A stretch of DNA of 8,125 nucleotides from Actinomycetes bacterium (GTDB taxonomy: Bacteria > Actinomycetota > Actinomycetes > Actinomycetales > Cellulomonadaceae): positions 1 through 8,125 of the forward strand of contig JAEWYD010000364.1 in the NCBI GenBank assembly GCA_023462275.1. Direction: 5' to 3'. Positions 5,478 through 8,125 of this stretch are shown piece by piece (positions within the stretch are counted from its first letter, which is position 1; each line of letters begins with the position of its first letter). A program made the translations under genes and the position numbers. The notes beneath the pieces are model-generated. The model worked only from the letters and a program-made list of their open reading frames with translations. It was not told the DNA's origin and did no database searches.

Positions 5478-5939
5478 GTGCTGCGCGTGCTGTTCCACGA
5501 GCCCCGGATCGCGGGGAACACCGGCAACGCCATCCGCATGTGCGCGGCGACGGGTGCCGAGCTGCACCTGGTGGCACCCCTGTTCGAGCTCGACGAGCCG
5601 CGCCTGCGCCGGGCCGGTCTGGACTACCACGACCTGGCGCACGTCGTCGTGCACGCCGACCTGGAGGCGGCGCTCGCGGCGCTGCCCGGCGCGCGCGTCT
5701 TCGCGTTCACCGCCGGGGCGGCCACCCGCTCGACCGACGTCGCCTACCGCGACGGCGACGTGCTGATGTTCGGGCCGGAGCCGACCGGCCTGGCGCCCGA
5801 CGTGCTCGCCCACGCCCGCGTGACCGCCCAGGTGCGGATCCCGATGCTGCCCGGGCGGCGGTCGCTGAACCTGGCGAACGCGGCGGCCGTCGCGACGTAC
5901 GAGGCGTGGCGGCAGCTGGGCTTCGCCGGCGGCGCCTGA
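5478..5939 (+). CDS. trmL: tRNA (cytidine/uridine-2'-O-)-methyltransferase TrmL
   Basis: A 153-residue SPOUT-class methyltransferase, matching E. coli TrmL (157 residues) in length and motifs. Motif 1 is HEPRIAGNTGNAIRMCAATG (7-26), motif 2 is VLMFGPEPTGL (95-105), and motif 3 is RIPMLPGRRSLNLANAAAVA (120-139) followed by TYEAWRQLGF. These form the trefoil knot that binds S-adenosylmethionine. TrmL methylates the ribose of the wobble base (position 34) of certain leucine tRNAs and acts as a dimer in the cytoplasm. GTG 5478 is chosen because the protein must begin just before LRVLFHEP; upstream codons in the frame are not TrmL-like. No Shine-Dalgarno sequence is seen, consistent with a leaderless start. 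It diverges from the aldo/keto reductase by 36 bases and its TGA lies 9 bases before the 14-base repeat array. Confidence 0.93.
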   Translation: MLRVLFHEPRIAGNTGNAIRMCAATGAELHLVAPLFELDEPRLRRAGLDYHDLAHVVVHADLEAALAALPGARVFAFTAGAATRSTDVAYRDGDVLMFGPEPTGLAPDVLAHARVTAQVRIPMLPGRRSLNLANAAAVATYEAWRQLGFAGGA

Positions 5940-5948
5940 CGACGCCCG

Positions 5949-6004
5949 GCCGCTACCAGCAGGTCGCTACCACCAGGCCGCTACCACCAGGCCGCTACCA
6001 CCAG
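5949..6004. repeat. 14-base stop-carrying tandem repeat at a convergent junction
   Basis: Four contiguous 14-base units lie at 5949-5962, 5963-5976, 5977-5990 and 5991-6004. The last two are identical (GCCGCTACCACCAG); the others differ by one or two bases. On the minus strand each unit reads CTGGTGGTAG or nearly so. The copy at 5991-6004 contains the true end of the SDR gene (TGG TGG TAG, Trp-Trp-stop). TAG triplets at 5995, 5981, 5967 and 5953 fall in all three frames. The array fills most of the 55-base gap between trmL and the SDR gene. Confidence 0.93.
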
Positions 6005-6972
6005 CGCGCGAGGGCGGCGGGCGGCTCGGGGTGCACGACGTCCGCGCCCGCCTCGTGCAGCCAGCGCCAGGCGTCGGCGACGGACTCCTCGACCGGCCGG
6101 GACGCCAGGCCGAGCTCGCGGGCCCGCGCGGTGCCGACGTCCCAGGCCGTGCGGGCCTGGTCGCGCGGCAGCCAGAACGGCAGGTCGCGCCACGGCTCGA
6201 CGCCCGCGGCGAGCAGCTCCTCCTCGGGCACGACGAGCATCTCGCCCGGCCGGCCGCCGTCCGCCGCGACCGCCGAGCGGCACGCCGCCAGCAGCCCGCC
6301 GTACGTCGTCATGCCGACCGGCCCGGTGGCGGTCACGGGGCCGCTCGTCCCGCGCTCGACCGCGTCGACCAGGAACGCAGCGAGATCGCGCACGTCGACG
6401 ACGGCGACCGGCTGGTCGAGCGCGTCCGGCACCACCACGCGCGGCTGGGTGGCGAACCGGTGCAGCCACCACGTGAGGCGGCGGGTGCGGTCCCCGGGTC
6501 CGACGATGAGACCGGCACGCGCCAGCAGGGCGCGGCCGTCCGTCGCGGCGGCGAGCACCCGCTCGCTCTCCGCCTTCATGGGGCCGTAGTCGGCCAGGTC
6601 GGCCGTCGGCGGGAACGTCGGCGATGTCTCGTCCGGCACCGGGCCGGGCGGCCACGCGGCGTACGCGCTGATCGAGCTGACGTAGGCGTACGACGGCGCC
6701 GCGCCGAGCACCTCGGCGGCGGCGCGGGCGCCCGCGACCGTATAGCCGCAGACGTCGACGACGGCGTCGGGCGCCGCCCAGCCGGCGGTCAGCGCGGCGC
6801 GCAGCGAGGCGACGTCGTCGCGGTCGCCGCGCAGGAGCGTCAGGCGGGCCTCGCCGGCGGGCTCCGGCCTGCGCCCGCGCGTCAGGGCCCCGACGTCGTG
6901 GCCGCCCGCCAGCGCGGCGCGCACCACCTCTCCGCTGAGGAAGCCGGTCCCGCCCAGGACGAGGATGCGCAT
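5995..6972 (-). CDS. NAD-dependent epimerase/reductase-like SDR protein
   Basis: A 325-residue extended or atypical short-chain dehydrogenase/reductase. The N-terminal Rossmann motif is MRILVLGGTGFLSGEVV (GGTGFLSG at 7-14); VDVCGY (72-77) and YVSSISAYA (97-105) follow. The Y-x-x-x-K pair is Y129 and K133 in DYGPMKAESE, and VAVVDVRDLAAFLVDAVE (189-206) is the usual epimerase-family segment after the substrate site. Proteins of this shape include nucleotide-sugar epimerases and CSP41-like reductases; the substrate cannot be told. ATG 6972 is chosen because GGGAGAG lies seven bases upstream and the Rossmann strand begins there; the frame is open further upstream, but that part is not SDR-like. 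The protein ends in ALARWW, and the two Trp codons plus the stop are the unit of the adjoining tandem repeat. It converges on trmL and diverges from the disulfide oxidoreductase. Confidence 0.88.
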   Translation of the reverse strand: MRILVLGGTGFLSGEVVRAALAGGHDVGALTRGRRPEPAGEARLTLLRGDRDDVASLRAALTAGWAAPDAVVDVCGYTVAGARAAAEVLGAAPSYAYVSSISAYAAWPPGPVPDETSPTFPPTADLADYGPMKAESERVLAAATDGRALLARAGLIVGPGDRTRRLTWWLHRFATQPRVVVPDALDQPVAVVDVRDLAAFLVDAVERGTSGPVTATGPVGMTTYGGLLAACRSAVAADGGRPGEMLVVPEEELLAAGVEPWRDLPFWLPRDQARTAWDVGTARARELGLASRPVEESVADAWRWLHEAGADVVHPEPPAALARWW

Positions 6973-6979
6973 GCCGCCA

Positions 6980-6986
6980 CTCTCCC
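6980..6986 (-). promoter_or_regulatory. Ribosome binding site of the SDR gene
   Basis: On the minus strand GGGAGAG (6986 to 6980) is seven bases before ATG 6972. It selects this start over upstream in-frame codons. Confidence 0.65.
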
Positions 6987-7036
6987 GGGCCGCGGCGCCG
7001 CCGTCGACCGGTTCCGCGCACGGCAGAGGCGTGGGA

Positions 7037-7058
7037 CCGACCGGCGTGAGATGGTCGG
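7037..7058. promoter_or_regulatory. CCGACC-N10-GGTCGG inverted repeat in a divergent gap
   Basis: CCGACC (7037-7042) and GGTCGG (7053-7058) are exact inverted six-base arms in the 118-base region between the SDR start (6972) and the oxidoreductase start (7091). They overlap a poor -10-like TGA-GATGGT (7047-7055). This may be an operator for either gene or a chance match; nothing else in this gap could be assigned. Confidence 0.28.
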
Positions 7059-7090
7059 GACGTCGGTGCGCGACGAGCGAGAGGGAGGCC

Positions 7091-8125
7091 ATGGCGACCG
7101 AGCGGACGGAGAAGACCTACGACGTCGTCGTGATCGGCGCCGGCGCCGTGGGCGAGAACGCGGCGGACCGGGCGAGCCGGACGGGCCTGCGCGTGGTCGT
7201 GGTCGAGTCCGAGCTGGTGGGCGGCGAGTGCTCCTACTGGGCCTGCATGCCGTCGAAGGCCCTGCTGCGCCCCGGCGCCGTGCTTGCCGAGGCGCGCGGC
7301 GTACCCGGGGCGGGCGCGGCCGTGACGGGGGACGTCGACGCGGCGGCCACCCTCGAGCGCCGCGACGCGATGGCCAGCCACTGGGACGACGCCGGGCAGG
7401 TCGAGTGGCTCACGGGCGCCGGGCTGGACCTGGTGCGCGGGAGCGCGCGGTTCGTGGGCGAGCGTCGGGTGCTGGTGACGGGCGACGAGGGCGAGGTGGA
7501 GCTGGTCGCGCGGCGCGCCGTCGTGGTGGCGACGGGGAGCGAGCCGGTGGTCCCCGGCGTGCCAGGCCTGGCCGAGGTGAACCCGTGGACGAGCCGCGAG
7601 GCGACGTCGATGTCCGCCGTCCCGGCGAGCGTGGCCGTGCTCGGCGGGGGCGTCGTCGCGGCGGAGATGGCGACGGCGCTGCGGGACCTGGGCGCCCGGG
7701 TGACCGTGCTGGTGCGGGGCACGCGCGTGCTGTCCGCGGCCGAGCCCGTCGCGAGCGACGCCGTGGCCGAGGGCCTGCGGTCCCTCGGCGTCGACCTGCG
7801 CCTCGGCGCGTGGCCGCGGTCCGTGCGGCGCGACGCGGACGGCGTGCACCTCGAGCTGGACTCCGGTGCGCTGGTCGTCGAGGAGGTGCTGGTCGCCACG
7901 GGCCGGCGCCCGCGGACGGCCGACCTGGGCCTGGACGCCGTGGGCCTGGAGCCCGGGGTGCCGCTGGCGGTCGACGCCTCAGGCCGCGTCCTCGCGGCGG
8001 ACGGCGACTGGCTGTGGGCGGTCGGCGACGTCACGGGCCGCACCGCGACGACGCACCAGGGCAAGTACGACGCCCGCGTCACGGGCGACGCGATCGCTCG
8101 GCGCTTCGGCAGCGGGAGCGGCGAG
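7091..8125 (+). CDS. FAD-dependent pyridine nucleotide-disulfide oxidoreductase, truncated by window end
   Basis: The first 345 residues of a class I flavoprotein disulfide reductase (the lipoamide dehydrogenase/mercuric reductase/glutathione reductase superfamily); perhaps 110-130 C-terminal residues, including the dimer interface and its His-Glu pair, lie beyond the edge. Visible features are the FAD motif VVVIGAGAVGENAA (12-25, GxGxxG), the redox pair in GGECSYWACMPSKALLRP (C47 and C52), ATGSEP (147-152), the nucleotide motif VAVLGGGVVAAEMA (181-194), ATGRRPR, and the second FAD motif WAVGDVTG (309-316). R209 and R212 follow the second NAD(P) strand where NAD enzymes usually have a glutamate, hinting at NADPH. 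The CSYWAC active site departs from the usual C(L/V)NxGC of the named enzymes, so no specific substrate is assigned. ATG 7091 is preceded by a purine-rich GAGAGGGAGG with short spacing. It is divergent from the SDR gene. Confidence 0.9.
   Translation, partial: MATERTEKTYDVVVIGAGAVGENAADRASRTGLRVVVVESELVGGECSYWACMPSKALLRPGAVLAEARGVPGAGAAVTGDVDAAATLERRDAMASHWDDAGQVEWLTGAGLDLVRGSARFVGERRVLVTGDEGEVELVARRAVVVATGSEPVVPGVPGLAEVNPWTSREATSMSAVPASVAVLGGGVVAAEMATALRDLGARVTVLVRGTRVLSAAEPVASDAVAEGLRSLGVDLRLGAWPRSVRRDADGVHLELDSGALVVEEVLVATGRRPRTADLGLDAVGLEPGVPLAVDASGRVLAADGDWLWAVGDVTGRTATTHQGKYDARVTGDAIARRFGSGSGE

Noticed and set aside
5931..5946. GGCG/CGCC hairpin over the trmL stop codon as a terminator
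   Set aside because: Only four base pairs, overlapping the coding end, with no T-tract; this is too weak to call.
5981..7849. 622-codon minus-strand open frame covering the SDR and oxidoreductase region
   Set aside because: It is another frame of the SDR gene fused to antisense of the oxidoreductase and has no recognisable protein features. It ends at a neighbouring copy of the 14-base repeat, which only illustrates the multi-frame stops.
7091..8125. Naming the flavoprotein mercuric reductase or lipoamide dehydrogenase
   Set aside because: The active-site motif differs from both, there is no N-terminal mercury-binding domain or mer/2-oxoacid-dehydrogenase neighbour, and the C-terminus is outside the window.

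Overview
The window comes from a very GC-rich actinobacterial chromosome. Third codon positions are almost all G or C, GTG starts are common, and stop/start pairs overlap as GTGA. The protein types (a short ArgA-type acetyltransferase of the kind found in Mycobacterium tuberculosis, MutY with an actinobacterial-style C-terminal tail, an APH(6)-like kinase, a short-hinge LacI regulator) fit Actinomycetota. A Cellulomonas-like member of the Micrococcales is my best guess, but that is an impression and not a measurement.

Layout from left to right: the last 65 codons of mutY (+) run by a 4-base GTGA overlap into an APH(6)/streptomycin-kinase-like gene (+, 197-1114). It converges on a three-gene minus-strand operon read from 3214 down to 1179: a YesL/DUF624-like membrane protein, an alpha/beta hydrolase (4-base overlap) and an ArgA-like N-acetyltransferase (12-base gap). 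A LacI-family regulator (+, 3328-4344) diverges from this operon and converges on a YghZ-like aldo/keto reductase (-, 4416-5441). The reductase shares a 36-base divergent promoter region with trmL (+, 5478-5939). trmL converges on an NAD-dependent epimerase-like SDR gene (-, 5995-6972), which diverges from a FAD/pyridine-nucleotide disulfide oxidoreductase (+, 7091 to beyond the right edge). No rRNA, tRNA, CRISPR, insertion sequence, integrase or phage gene is visible. No stretch longer than about 120 bases lacks a gene.

Functions are mostly chromosomal housekeeping and small-molecule metabolism: base-excision repair (MutY), wobble-base tRNA methylation (TrmL), entry into arginine biosynthesis (ArgA), aldehyde detoxification (aldo/keto reductase) and general redox enzymes. 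The YesL-like protein and the divergent LacI regulator resemble the edge of a carbohydrate-uptake locus, but no transporter or glycosidase lies in the window.

The most unusual feature is non-coding. All three convergent gene junctions (near 1103-1174, 4341-4425 and 5949-6004) consist of short, imperfect tandem repeats with units of 16, 17 and 14 bases. The units differ between sites, but each array includes the stop codon of at least one flanking gene. In the first and third arrays the repeated unit carries the stop codon itself. Because the unit length is not a multiple of three, successive copies put a stop in all three reading frames just past the gene. This is seen directly in the bases; any function is inference.
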